From Lycium barbarum (taxonomy: Eukaryota > Streptophyta > Magnoliopsida > Solanales > Solanaceae), in assembly GCF_019175385.1 (NCBI RefSeq), contig NC_083345.1, positions 6,673,205-6,737,204 of the forward strand: a stretch of DNA of 64,000 bases, in the 5' to 3' direction. A program made the position numbers and the translations under genes. Below, one piece after another: positions 35,369-46,375 of this stretch (position 1 is its first letter; each line of letters starts with the position of its first letter). The notes under the pieces are model-generated. The model did no database searches, had not been told where the DNA came from, and saw only the letters and a program-made list of their open reading frames with translations.

Positions 35369-35883
35369 CGGGCTCTCTTTTTCTCTTTAATATTTCACTC
35401 TACTTATTTAACACTAGAAATTGCTTTCTCCATCTTATTGTCATACTGTTTTTCAAATGGTTGCGTAAAGAAGAAAAGTAGTATCTCTGTCTCTATATTC
35501 TCTTGTTTCTTGATAGATTCATCTTTTCTCTATTTCAGTTGACCAACCAATAGTTACAAGAAAACAGTAACAAGAATTAGTCTTTCAAAATTTATGTAAT
35601 TGCTTATAATCTGTCTCAAACTTTTGACTATTGAGATTTTGATAATCTGGTTTTTGATTGAATTATATATTATATTGTTTTTCAAAATTTATGTAATTAA
35701 TTTTTATTTGACTACTGAGATTTTGATAATCTGGTTTTTGATTGAATTATATATTATTTTGTTTTTCAAATTTATGCAATTAATTTTTGTTTATAATCTG
35801 TCTCAAACTTTTGACTACTAAGATTTTGATACCAATAGTTACAAGAAAACAGCAACCAGAATTAGTCTTTGTCTTATTGAGAA

Positions 35884-35981
35884 ATGGGAAAAAAGATCAG
35901 ATCAACTAACACAAAGACAAAGAAAGAGGTCAAGCTGTTCTTCAACTTCTCAGAAAACAAGCCCCTCTCACTGTTAAACAG
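35884..35981 (+). pseudogene. Duplicated first exon, copy 2 (open)
   Basis: 98 bp from ATG to a good donor AACAG/GTACCC. It encodes 32 residues, starting MGKKIRSTNTKTKKEVKLFF, with two bases left for the next exon. It is Lys-rich and I do not recognise it. No downstream exon follows in this window; R1 repeats begin within 60 bp. It is most likely an orphan 5' gene end duplicated here. Confidence 0.5.
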
Positions 35982-37345
35982 GTACCCAATTTTGTTCATG
36001 AATATGCATTCATGGACCAGTGAAAATAAAGTGTGCTAACGCAAGTGGCAGAGTTGTAACGGGCGAAAAAGGCAAGTGGCACTCCTCACGAAAGTTCCGT
36101 GCATTCAAAGATCACGAGGATGGTACTTTAAAGTATACAAGAAAATGTTATGATCTGCAGAACAAGGCCAAAATCTAATCTCCCCGAAATGACCATTGTG
36201 TCCAAGAAATAATCAAAAACAAAATACAAAGGCAAACTCGCAAAGGTTCTGTGCGAAGAACGTGCAAAGATCACAAGGATCGGTCTTTGAAGTACACAAG
36301 AAAATGTCCTGATCTGCATAATAAATCCAAAATCTAATCTCCTGGAAATGACCATTGCGTCCAAGAAATACTCATAAACTAAAGACAAAGGCAAGTGGCA
36401 CCGAGCCATTATGGTTGTCTATCGTCGCATTCGTTTCATCGGTTTTTTCTCTTAAAAAGTGTAAGAAAAGGAAAAATAAAGAAACTAAAAATACCATTCT
36501 TCAAAGTTCAGCCCCCCGCCCCTAAGCGATGCACTGTTGTAGAGAGATTACTATGACTTTGACAGCACCATTACCCTAACCGCCTCGGGGAAGTAAAGGG
36601 GTCATTGAGACAAAACCCATTAAAACACACACACAAATCGTGCAAAGATCACGAGGATCGTACTTTAAAGTATACAAGAAAACGTTCTGACCTACAGAAT
36701 AAAGCCAAAATCTAATCTCCTGGAAATGACCATTGTGTACAAGCAAATCTATCTAAGGAAGCAAAACAAGAAAATACCTAAATATCTCTATCTATGATTG
36801 TGCTATCTACGGCAATGTGTCTATGTACATTGTAACGGTACCCAATTTTTGTTCATGAATATGTATTTATAGACCAGCGAAAACGAAGTGTGTTAATGCA
36901 AGTGGCAGAGTTGTAATGGGTGAAAAGGCAAGTGGCACTCCTCACGAAAGTTATGTGCATTAAGATCACGAGGATGGTGCTTTGAAGTATACAAAATAAA
37001 CGTCCTGACATGCAGAATAAATCCAAAATCTAATCTCCCGAAAATGACCATTGCATCCAAGAAATAAAAAAACAAACTAAAGACAAAGGCAAATGGAACT
37101 CCTCACGAAAGTTCCGTGCGAAGATCGTGCAAAGATCACGAGGATATTGCTTCAAAGTATACAAGAAAATGTTCTGAACAGAATAAAGCCAAAATCTGAT
37201 CTCCTGGAAATGACCATTGCATCCAAGAATTAATAAAAAAACACAAGACAAATGCAAGTGGCACTCGTCGCAAAAAGTTCCGTGTGAAGATCACGAGGTT
37301 GGTACTGTAATGTATACAAGAAAATGTTCTGATTTGCAGCACTCT

Positions 37346-37829
37346 CCATGACGGGATATGGATTAGCCATCATAGATATGAAGACCGTCAACTTGATCCG
37401 AAGTGCTTTAAATACTTTAGAAGATCAATGAAAGAAGCATGGAAGGTCTACAACATACTAAAGTGGAAATTTAAGCAAGAGGTGGCTACATTTTAAATAG
37501 GTAATTGGTTAGGCAAATCAATTTTCTTGTTTCCCTTGTTTTAAGCTCAAGGGTGTTATTGTAACTAGATTAGCTTAGTTTATCTACTATTACAAATAGT
37601 AGAAACTAAGGTTTAGTTCATTAGATAGTTTTTGGATGAATGTTGAAGTTGAGGCTCCTTTGTGAGTTTGGGGAGGAATCCTCTTATATCTTCAATTGAA
37701 CCCTCTTAATTACTTGGGTATGTATTCCCTTGTATGAGTTCAATTCCCTTCTCCCTTGAATTATAACCATTTACGGAATGCTTAGTTTTGTCTTCATTTA
37801 ATTGACACACCCGCGTGGCGTCGTCCAAT
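37346..37829. other. Unassigned, possible LTR fragment
   Basis: No gene seen. A stretch with GTTATTGTAACTAGATTAGC and an ending near AATTGACACACCC has the look of retroelement LTR sequence, but no partner was found. Confidence 0.3.
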
Positions 37830-38310
37830 GCACGCTCTTCCCATTACACATTTATATAGAGTTGATGATCCAATGGGAGATATGCATGACACTCGTCAAA
37901 ACACGAAAAAGGATGCAGATGTTTGAATACAAACAAATCAGAAAAAAATGGGTGAAGCATGTAGTTGCCATATTTGCAAACAAAACTACAGCCATCAGCT
38001 TGTCAAAACATCACCAAATTATCACTTCATTACTTCTACGTAATCTTGGTAGATTTACGGTATCTACTTTTCTATTCGCATGAAACAAAATAAGAGAGAG
38101 GTCCAGAAATCCATAAAGAAATCGGCTTAGGATTCTCCATTTACTTTTCTAGTAAAATTCATCGAATGCACCAAACTTGCACGCATCAAGTTTTCCGATA
38201 AATCCAAGGCATCAAGCTCGCGGTTATTAAATAAGACAATATTGAAAGCCTTCCATTTCTGCAAAATATCTTTCGACTCTTGAAGAACTTCTTTCGTCTC
38301 CAAAAACCTC
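37830..38310 (+). repeat. Direct repeat with 29.66-30.17 kb
   Basis: Second copy of the roughly 500-bp repeat. The 93-codon plus-strand frame starting at 37802 is not conserved as a frame in the other copy, so it is not called. Confidence 0.7.
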
Positions 38311-39044
38311 TTTTATTTGAATGTGTCAACAGGTTGTTGTAGGTTGTGTTGATTAAAAAAAAAATAAGTGACCAAGAATTTCAGATATCTTAAGCTGATG
38401 AGTGATGACAACATAATAACTACTCTGCTATATTTCTAACAGTCTACTCTATTGTACTTCTAATTCTATGTTAGTATGCATAATCTTGTATGAAGCTTTT
38501 ATCAATTCCTAAAGGAACTAGAAAGATGGAGGAAAGCTAAAAGTGTGAATTCTTACCATTATGGACATGACATGCAAAAAAGCTTTTCTCAAAACAAAGA
38601 AAAAAAGAACAGAAAAAGAAATTTAATGCTCCATGTTAAGTGACATTGTGAGAATGGATGTGGAAATAAAGAAACTAAAATGACTTGAATGCCATAGCCG
38701 GCATTTTCCAGGGGCATTTGTTACACAGCTAAGCCCTTTATTTCCAAGCAAAAACAATAAATCACCCCCCAAAACAATAAAATAGTCACAAATACAAACT
38801 AAATTTCAGACCCACATAATAAAAGAGCTTAAGTTATATCCACTTGACAGTATAAGGATTTTTTAAACCATCAGTACAATTTAACTATTATAGCGAGCTA
38901 TCTATCCTTTATTTTTGATTACCAATCAATACTTTTTTTTGAAACTGCTACCAATCAATACTACTAAATTGAGTTAACTGCAATAACTTTTTAACTGACC
39001 TGATGGTATAGTTAGTACATACAACTTAAACTCGATAGTAAAGT

Positions 39045-39773
39045 TGTATACGGTAAAAATCGGATTTATGCTAGACCGGTGAGACCGGGAATTGAGGGAA
39101 GAAAGAAACAAGCAAGAGCATGAAGACTTTCTCCCGGACCAAAGGTATCGCACTAGAAGTGGATCAGAAGAAAGCGAAGGAAATCGGTCCGGTTTCTCCA
39201 TAGCCGAGCTGATCGTAGCCGTTAGTTCGAGTTGATCATGGCAAATAGTCCGGTTGATCGTGGCCGTTAGACCGGGTGATCAGTTACACTATGCCACGCG
39301 TCAAAACCGTTCTGCCACATTGTACTGCCAATCGTACGGATGTCAGACCGTACGGCCCAACCTTATCCTTTTAGGGTTTTCTTTATTCAAAAGGGCTTTA
39401 TGTTGTATAGAAGGCCCATAAGGCAAAACTATAAATAGGAGGCATTTCCCTACTTTCAAGAGTTAGCCTTTCAAGATCAAGAATATTGTAATAGCAAAAT
39501 ATATAAAATATCTCTCTCTCTCTGATATTGGTCCGGATTTGTGTGTTATTTAGCTTTATTTACTCATCCAATATTTATATACTACTTAATACATATATAT
39601 TTAATATAAATCGTCAACATCGATCCATTTGCTCACGGTAATCACACATACAGACACATATCAATTGCAGCGAATCCGTATACATTTCCTACCAACCAAA
39701 TAGATTAAAGTTCACCCACATATCCTATGCCTCACTTACAAATTCAATTGATTACCTAAATTCGGGATAAACA
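39045..39773 (+). mobile_element. Solo LTR
   Basis: A 729-bp LTR, TGTATACGG...ATAAACA, is flanked by a perfect 5-bp duplication AAAGT (39040-39044, 39774-39778). It has a TATAAATAGG core promoter at about 39430 and several repeated CCGGT phrases. No internal domain remains, so it is the product of LTR recombination. S2 and S3 lack the insertion. Probably Gypsy type by length and composition (inference). Confidence 0.85.
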
Positions 39774-39836
39774 AAAGTAACAACTTAATTTTCGTGGCCT
39801 TCATTTTTATTAAGAAGTCAATTCGCATATAAGCTA

Positions 39837-40067
39837 CTCCTCCGTCCCATTTTATATGATGGTGTTTGACTGGGCACAAAGTTTGAGAAAGACTTTTGAA
39901 ACTTGTGGTTTAAAAAACAAATTGTAGAAATTTGTGTGGATAAATTTTTTTTTATTAAGGGTAAAAAGATAAATTTAAAAAAGAATTGTTACTACAAATA
40001 TAGATAGATGCCATTCTTTTTTGAACGGACTCAAATGAAAGAGTGTCATATAAATTGGGACGGAAAG
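39837..40067. mobile_element. Stowaway MITE
   Basis: 231 bp with inverted ends CTCCTCCGTCCCATTTTATA and, inverted at the right, CTTTCCGTCCCAATTTATA, flanked by TA (39835-39836, 40068-40069). This is the signature of Tc1/mariner-derived Stowaway elements. Confidence 0.9.
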
Positions 40068-40206
40068 TACATCTTTTCTGCAAAACAAAATTACACCCAG
40101 GGCCGGAAGTGAATCGCAGAATTACACCGGATGTATAAAGTTAAAATTAACTTTTATGCATATATAATATAATAGAATTACATAAGACACAAACATCTAA
40201 GACCTA

Positions 40207-40427
40207 GAGCCTGTTTGGATGGGCTTATGCCTATAAGTTATTTGCAGCTTATAAGTTAAAAATAAATAAATTGAGGTAGTCTAACTTATTTTTAAATAAG
40301 TCAAATGGGTCTAATTATTTTTTTGAGCTTATTTTAAGCACAAAATGACTTTAAACTGGCCAGTCAAACACTCAAAAAAAACTGAAAACAGCTTATAAGC
40401 AACTTATAAGTCAATCCAAACGGGCTC
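40207..40427. mobile_element. Tourist/Harbinger-like MITE
   Basis: 221 bp, ends GAGCCTGTTTGGATGGGCTTA and the inverse of GAGCCCGTTTGGATTGACTTA, flanked by the 3-bp duplication CTA. The paralogous S2 site near 46880 has no insert. A related but rearranged copy starts at 47538. Confidence 0.85.
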
Positions 40428-40904
40428 CTACAATAAGAACCAATCGAAAACATACTTGTTCATAGTAGCATTGTACCCTTCCAGTAACAAAACCGAATCC
40501 AGACCCGAATTTCGACCCGAGCCCACCAAATGTGACGACCCGGAATGAGCATTTAAACCGGGAAGAGGGGGCAGATGAACCGGTTCAACTTATACAAAAG
40601 TTGAATTCAACATTTTTAATGGCGGGAACAAAGTAATAACAAAACTAAGTTTTTACCTTTTGTTTTTTGGTTTGTCTTTAAGTTTTGGCTGAAGAAGAGA
40701 GTGAGATTTTGGGTGTGTTTGGTATGACAGAAAATGTTCTCTATGGAAAATATTTTCTCCGAAAATAATTAATTTTTCTGATGTTTGATACTCAAGTTGG
40801 AAAATATCCTTTTAAGTACTCAAAGCAAAACACAATGAGGTTTTCAAATTCGAGTACAACTTCCAGTGGTGGGGATGAGCAAAGGGTGGGGTATTGGGTA
40901 TGGG

Positions 40905-41127
40905 CAGTGGCGTATCCAGAATTTTCACTCAGGGATTTAAAAAAAATAACAAAAGCTAAATATAAAAACTATGTTGTCTTTGGGGATCAAACTTAGAATG
41001 CTAGAGACAATTTTAAACAGCTTGGACCGCAAAGTGTTTAAAAATTAATATATGTACATAAATATGAAAAATTTATCTTATATATACACTGTAATTTTTT
41101 TATCACTATCATGTACATCCGCCCCTG
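40905..41127. mobile_element. hAT-type MITE, diverged
   Basis: Ends CAGTGGCGTATCC and, inverted, CAGGGGCGGATG. Flanking 8-mers GGTATGGG and CGTACGGG agree at six of eight positions. A typical Solanaceae-style short hAT derivative. Confidence 0.6.
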
Positions 41128-41159
41128 CGTACGGGTGGGGTAGGTGAGTGTGTGTGCGC

Positions 41160-41190
41160 GCGTGGGAGGGTGGGGGGGGGGGGGGGGTTG
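41160..41190 (+). repeat. G run at the left edge of segment B
   Basis: About 16 G in a row inside a GT-rich tract. Segment C starts beside a similar G run at 24456. Shared placement suggests the run was duplicated with the segment. Confidence 0.6.
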
Positions 41191-42244
41191 TATGTGTCTC
41201 TATATCCATTCCATTCTTTGTATTATCAAAATTTATTTTATATGACATTATTTTTGTTAGATTGAATATGACACTATTTATATTGATATTGAGAGAATCA
41301 ATTAATTCTTTCTTGCCTAAATTATTTCTCAAACTTTTTTAATTATTTTAATAAATCACAATTAATTGTATTTTAATTTAGACTTAAACATGTGAATTTA
41401 TTTAATGAAATAAAATAAAATCAATGTCATTACTTTATTTTTTTTGAAACAGAGCGAGTATGTGTTACTAAAATTGTAGGTTCTTTTCGCCATAAAGGCC
41501 TTCGATGAGGACTTTCCTTGTTTGTGTGTTTTGACGGTGTCACAAGCGGGTGATTAAATTACCTGACTTAGCAAACAAATGGACAATAATTGGACACTTC
41601 TATCGCGGTACAATTTTGAAGAAATAGTAAGAGTTCACAACCCATGTACTATATCACTTATTACAATAGTGTACCTCCAACTTTGACTCAAGATAATATT
41701 AACAATTCCAGCGTTTAATTTTCATATCACAATGTTGATATATCAACATAAGATACAGTCTACACATGGAAATGTTATTACAGTCAGAGAGCAGTGAACG
41801 ATCTGATCTTTGTGCTGCTTGTCAAATGATCTAATACATCAGTTAGGTTCTATTCCCGTCCCTTCGGACTAGAATTGGAATTATACAGAGAAAAATAGCA
41901 TGATCCTGCAAATAGATAGCCACCCATTTCCAGTTGATGTAATTGCTCCTCTCTGACCCTGGATATTGATATTCTCAGATTTATCTTCTTCACCACAGAC
42001 TCGCTCCAAGTACCTTCATCAGATGATATTTTGTAGTGCTTTGTGCCATAATACCCGTGTAGCAGTTCTCAGTTCTGAATCAGTAGAATCTCAATCTTGT
42101 TTTGGAAGGTTTATTGCATGGGGTCTTGGCGTCTATATATGAAATCATAACTTCACAAATTAAAAACACGAGAAATGTTTGTCCATTTGAAACCATGATG
42201 AGATTAATGATCCTCGTGGAGTTCGTGAAACCTAGTTTATAAAA

Positions 42245-42914
42245 CTAAACAGCTAACTCAGAAGGCAAAAGCGGGACATAGTCTGGATTTCCACCAATAA
42301 ATACAATGTTTATAGCAGGAACATCAATAGGTGCATTAACAACTAAGGACCCTGTTGGATCAGTGCTACTTTCTCTAAACATCAACATCTCGCTTTGAGC
42401 TGAGTTTAGACTCTGCAATTCATGAAACAATTCTTGGAATTCACACGTTATTTCTTCGACACATTAATAAAACATTAAGTGTCATAAATCAAAATATGAG
42501 GAAAGAATGTAAAATTGAAGACATAAATGTCCTTACGTTGACTCTCAATAAGGAGACACGGTTGCTTGTTTCCCTGCCACTAGCAATATGCGCAACTTCA
42601 TGAATATCACCCCCATTGGAGAGAATGTCCCACTGCAATAACATTCAATTATGTTACTATTATAGAAATTTTAGATATTCAGAAACAAAATGACTGATCT
42701 TTGTGAATAAAAAATTCATAATGTAACCAAATGTTTGAGAAAACTGGCTAGGATTATATGAATTGCCCAAAATAGTAATTAGCAACTAATGACAAATTAA
42801 AATGGAAGTGGAAGAAGTATGTAATTTATAATTTGCTCTTAGTGAAAATTAAAAGTACCTTGCGCCTACTGTTATGATCGCGGAGGAAATCAAATACAAT
42901 TTTTGAAGATATGC
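42245..42914 (-). pseudogene. HD-ZIP IV START-domain fragment, three exons
   Basis: Three minus-strand exons join in phase with GT-AG borders: 42859-42914 (KIVFDFLRDHNSRRK), 42537-42632 ([20 protein letters not shown], then SLLRVN) and 42245-42412 (SLNSAQSEMLMF, TDPTGSLVVNAPIDVPAI, YVPLLPS). These are the hallmarks of the START domain C-terminal half in class IV homeodomain-leucine zipper factors (GL2/ANL2/PDF2 group), which control epidermal cell fate. Homeodomain, zipper and most of START are absent. The last exon stops at ELAV-TAG, where the family reads on. Segment C lacks this piece. Confidence 0.85.
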
Positions 42915-42929
42915 CTGCAAACTACAGCC

Positions 42930-43320
42930 CCGCTTCTGCCGATTAACCACCCATCTCCAGTTGAGGCCACCACCTCCTCTCTGACCTTGGATATCGTTTC
43001 ATGTTTATCTTCTTCACCAGAGACTCGCTCCAAAGTACCTGCACCTTCATCAGATGATATTTTTGAAGTGATTTGTGCCATCATCGCATGCCTCAAAACC
43101 GCTGCCTCTGAATTCTTCACGGTCTGATATGCTCTGAAGCCGCTGTGCCAACTTGTTGGCAGTTCCCCACATCCTGTGACGAATCCCCACCCTTGCGAAG
43201 CTGGATATGCTAAACCCTGCAGCAGATTTCATGTATGCTCTGGTACACTGTTGCGCCCATCTGATGAACAAAACCACATAGCAAAACACAGAGAAAACCC
43301 GATGAATATGGTTTGCCAAA
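42930..43320 (-). pseudogene. 'SSDE' coding-like remnant in segment B
   Basis: Overlapping minus-strand frames read KLAQRLQSISDREEF, GFEACDDGTNHFK and ISSDEGAGTLERVSGEEDKH, then ASTGDGWLIGRSG. It is the longest version of the SSDE remnant. Family unknown. It lies just upstream (in minus-strand sense) of the HD-ZIP exons but does not read as START sequence. Confidence 0.4.
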
Positions 43321-43759
43321 TATAGATGAAATAATCAACACAACTTTCGTACGACAAAGTTCATTAAGAATTTGGTATCTGGGTCCAAATCTGACGTAAC
43401 TTTATTAAAGTGATGTGTGGATCTGTAAAGTACCAAATGTGTTGCACCAATTAAAATGTCTATAAAGCTCGCCATGATCGCCCACCCTTCTGGAAACATC
43501 AAAATAAAACAGTAATTTAAACACACATATCCCAACTTCTAGAACACAAAGCAAGATTTTTCATGCCAAATTCCAACCCTCAAATGATTGTTTGGATACA
43601 GTTAAACGGCAACAGGATTCCTGAGAGGAAGAAGGCACGTATCATAAAATCAAACTCAAAATCAGTTAATGTCGCGGACCATAAATTTTTCAGTTATGAA
43701 AAATTTCCAGATCAATTTAATTCCAATAAAATCACTCACTGCATTTAACACAAAGAAAA

Positions 43760-44198
43760 GTACACTCTTGAGAATATCATCACTCATGAATTTGTTCGGA
43801 ATCAGAACAACTTTCTCCTCCTCAGCTACCATTTCTATTTTCTTGTTAGGTGACACGCTCTGGATTTCAGGCGTTTTGGGGCTAATTGGAGTAGCACTGG
43901 AACATCGAAAGCAATTGGATGCGAAGAATTAAAGCTTAATGCTCTGGACACAATATTTTTCCTTTTGGAATCTTGGATTTGGCACGGCAGGTGCAGCGCC
44001 CAGACAGACAGCTTCGGCTTGGTGGCCTATCTCGGTGAACATAACCATCCTCCGCCCAGATAGACAGCTTCGGTTAGTGGGTGGAGGATGTTTGTGTTCA
44101 CCAGAATAAGCCACCACGAAAAGGTTTTGAGCCTTTGGGCTTTGATCAATGTGTTCCCTCGCTCTGCAGCCTTTTGATGTGCTACCTATAGTAGTTCC
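43760..44198 (-). pseudogene. WRKY zinc-finger exon, broken
   Basis: The minus strand has KGCRAREHIDQSPKAQNLFV then VAYSGEHKHPPPTNRS, the C-terminal half of a group II WRKY domain. The pattern Cys-x23-His-x-His fits, and the TACTATAGG codons before it correspond to the YYRCS motif, where a deletion removes the first Cys codon. An acceptor-like ACAG at about 44198 fits the conserved WRKY intron site. The WRKYGQK half is absent. Downstream, SATPISPKTPEIQ and EEEKVVLIPNKFMSDDIL resemble a WRKY acidic tail (tentative). An internal palindrome scrambles 43990-44100. Confidence 0.75.
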
Positions 44199-46375
44199 TG
44201 TCATGTCACACACAAAATAAGAATCACAACTTCTTTTTAGGTCATAGAAATTAAGAAATGAACTTAACATTCTATGACATGAAAAAAAAACGGTAAGAAA
44301 AGCATTCTTGCTTGGAGTAAAAAATGTTGCTTGGATACAGCAGATCCAGCACCTGAACGATATTTATAGTACAGTGAGACTGAAGTATGCATGCACCTGG
44401 AAGAAATGCTGAGGCAAGTGGCAGAATTGTAACAGATGAAAAGGCAAGTGGCGCTTCTCATTGTTTGAAGCACACACTTCTCTAAAACCCATGGCTTCAC
44501 CATGAAGCAGTAACCCCTCGTTAGTATCGCTTCATTGTTTTTATCGACAAAGCAATAGCTTTACGGGTTGAGCACATCTTATCTTATAAGTTTATCTGTC
44601 GAGGTGTTAAGTTTCGAAACTAGCAAAAATGCAGGACACCAAACATGGTAAAATGCTTATTGCTTTTTAATCCTCATTCTCCATTTATGGAAGTAAGAAG
44701 GATCCTTTAAAACTTCCGGTTGCATATTATTGGGAATCCTCACTCAAATCTCTCATTTTATGAAGTTTTACAGAGCAACAATGGAGAGAACAAGAGGAAA
44801 AACTCAGAGCTGAAGATATGAAGGAGGCTTGGTCGGAGAAACCTAGGATTTTGTCTCAATCCAAATGTGATAAAATGACTACGAAGACCAAGCCACGTGG
44901 AGAAATCAGGAGCACACGGAAGGAGATTGATGGATTCAATCCTGATCGTTCAAAGTAAACAAGTACAGCTGTATATACGAGCAGTTTCTACCATAGATGC
45001 CAAAATTAGAATCCTAAGTTTGTTATATTGTTACAAAGCGGTACAAGAAGGAAATAGACAGGCGTACATAATTATTTTCTTTGACACTTTTCTTTCTGCA
45101 TTATACTTGTATTTTATACACAAACAGTGAATACAGAGAAATCATCAGAAAATTTCTAAACACTGTCTCATTTATTTCTTTACATATACCATATATTAAT
45201 TGGAGAACATCACGACCCATAATTCTGAAGAAAAATGCTATGCAGGGGAAGATGATCCACATCCTCTCCGTCACTTTGGAACATGTAATACTCATTAACT
45301 ACAATGCATTTACTTCTTTTAAATGGTGAGTTGCTAAGATTTGCTCCCCACATTATGCATCATTAAAGAAAATCTTGTGTGATCTATTTCTATAGTAACA
45401 TCCAAATGGACCTTGATTCACCTCTTTCAGTCAAATGAATACTAATAAGACTTCACATACAAACATTTTGAAAATGATCCTTTGAACGATATCTTATGGA
45501 CTTACTCAAATTGAGTAAAACTTAAATACTGTATACACTTCTAAAAGACAAGGTCATTGCACCAAACTCTGAGCCAACTTGCTTATTCATTTAGGGAGTC
45601 TTGGGAGTCTTGTGATTATATTTTCTTTCCATTAAAAATAGTTAGCCTCGGTATGCACAAGTCCCCCATATTTGATTATCCTCTCTAATAGTAAGACTAA
45701 ATGTTAATTAATGAAAGGATACACACACATATTAGCATTCCCACATTTTCTAAATCATGGCAATCTGAATCATAAGGCAATCACTAACGAACTTCGTTCT
45801 AATTTTGAACTTTCTTTATTAAGCTAGAGAATATTCCATCTTCAATTGTGAACTAGATATATTTTCTTTGTCCCCCGCAAAACAAATATTACCATAATAC
45901 TAAGTTCGCAACGCATGGACCAAACTTCGAGGACGGGTCTGTCTTTGGTACCATAAAAATGGACTTTGAGCCTAAATCAGTCCCAAAAGGTAGATCAAGT
46001 AGTGAGCATTGTCTAAGACAATACAAGGGCATTACAACCCATACAATTAACCAATGTGAGATTCTAACATGACATACATCAGACACACCGGACACCATCA
46101 GATAGTGACCCAACTTTATTTTCTTTATGTTTTTGCCTGTTTACCCTCCCCAGTCCCCACCTGTAGAATTACACTGGGTATATTGTTGTTGTATGTTTTT
46201 ATCTGTTTTTCAAACCTATATCTTTGCATTTCAACACTGAGGATGCTAAATGCGCTACTTCTCCTCAATGATCTAAGGCAAAACTTTAAAAAGTAAATCA
46301 TTTGGATACACTATATAACAAAAAGTAGAGTAAACTAAACTCACTTGAATTTTCACTTACACTTCCAAGCACACT

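Larger units (their letters stand above)
34977..37345 (+). repeat. Tandem module, copy 2, with further R1 copies
   Basis: Second copy of the 31.98-kb module. R1 copies at about 36010-36200, 36230-36390, 36630-36730, 36880-37060, 37085-37220 and 37250-37340 form a near-tandem run, the last ones shortened to the CGTGCAAAGATCACGAGG part. Confidence 0.75.
38620..40740 (-). repeat. Segment S1 (paralogue of S2 and S3)
   Basis: Shares with 46.38-47.14 kb and 57.27-59.3 kb the blocks GGCATTTGTTACACAGCTAA (S1 and S2), CCTGATGGTAT, TTGGCCTTCATTT, and AAATGTGACGACCCGG. On the minus strand it looks like a promoter, leader and first exon with a GTATGT donor. In S1 it is broken by a solo LTR, a Stowaway and a Tourist-like MITE. 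Confidence 0.7.
41190..46375 (-). repeat. Duplicated segment B (inverted to A, direct to C)
   Basis: The most complete of the three paralogous segments. It carries, on the minus strand, fragments of two transcription-factor genes (HD-ZIP IV at 42.2-42.9 kb, WRKY at 43.8-44.2 kb) and two SSDE remnants (about 41.96-42.03 and 42.95-43.1 kb). One R1 copy lies at 44360-44480 on the plus strand. At 45340-45400 it shows the CACTA empty site. 44745-45200 is absent from A and unassigned. Confidence 0.75.

Noticed and set aside
42245..42914. Working HD-ZIP IV gene
   Set aside because: Only three START exons are present, with an early stop; homeodomain and zipper exons are not found on the minus strand upstream.
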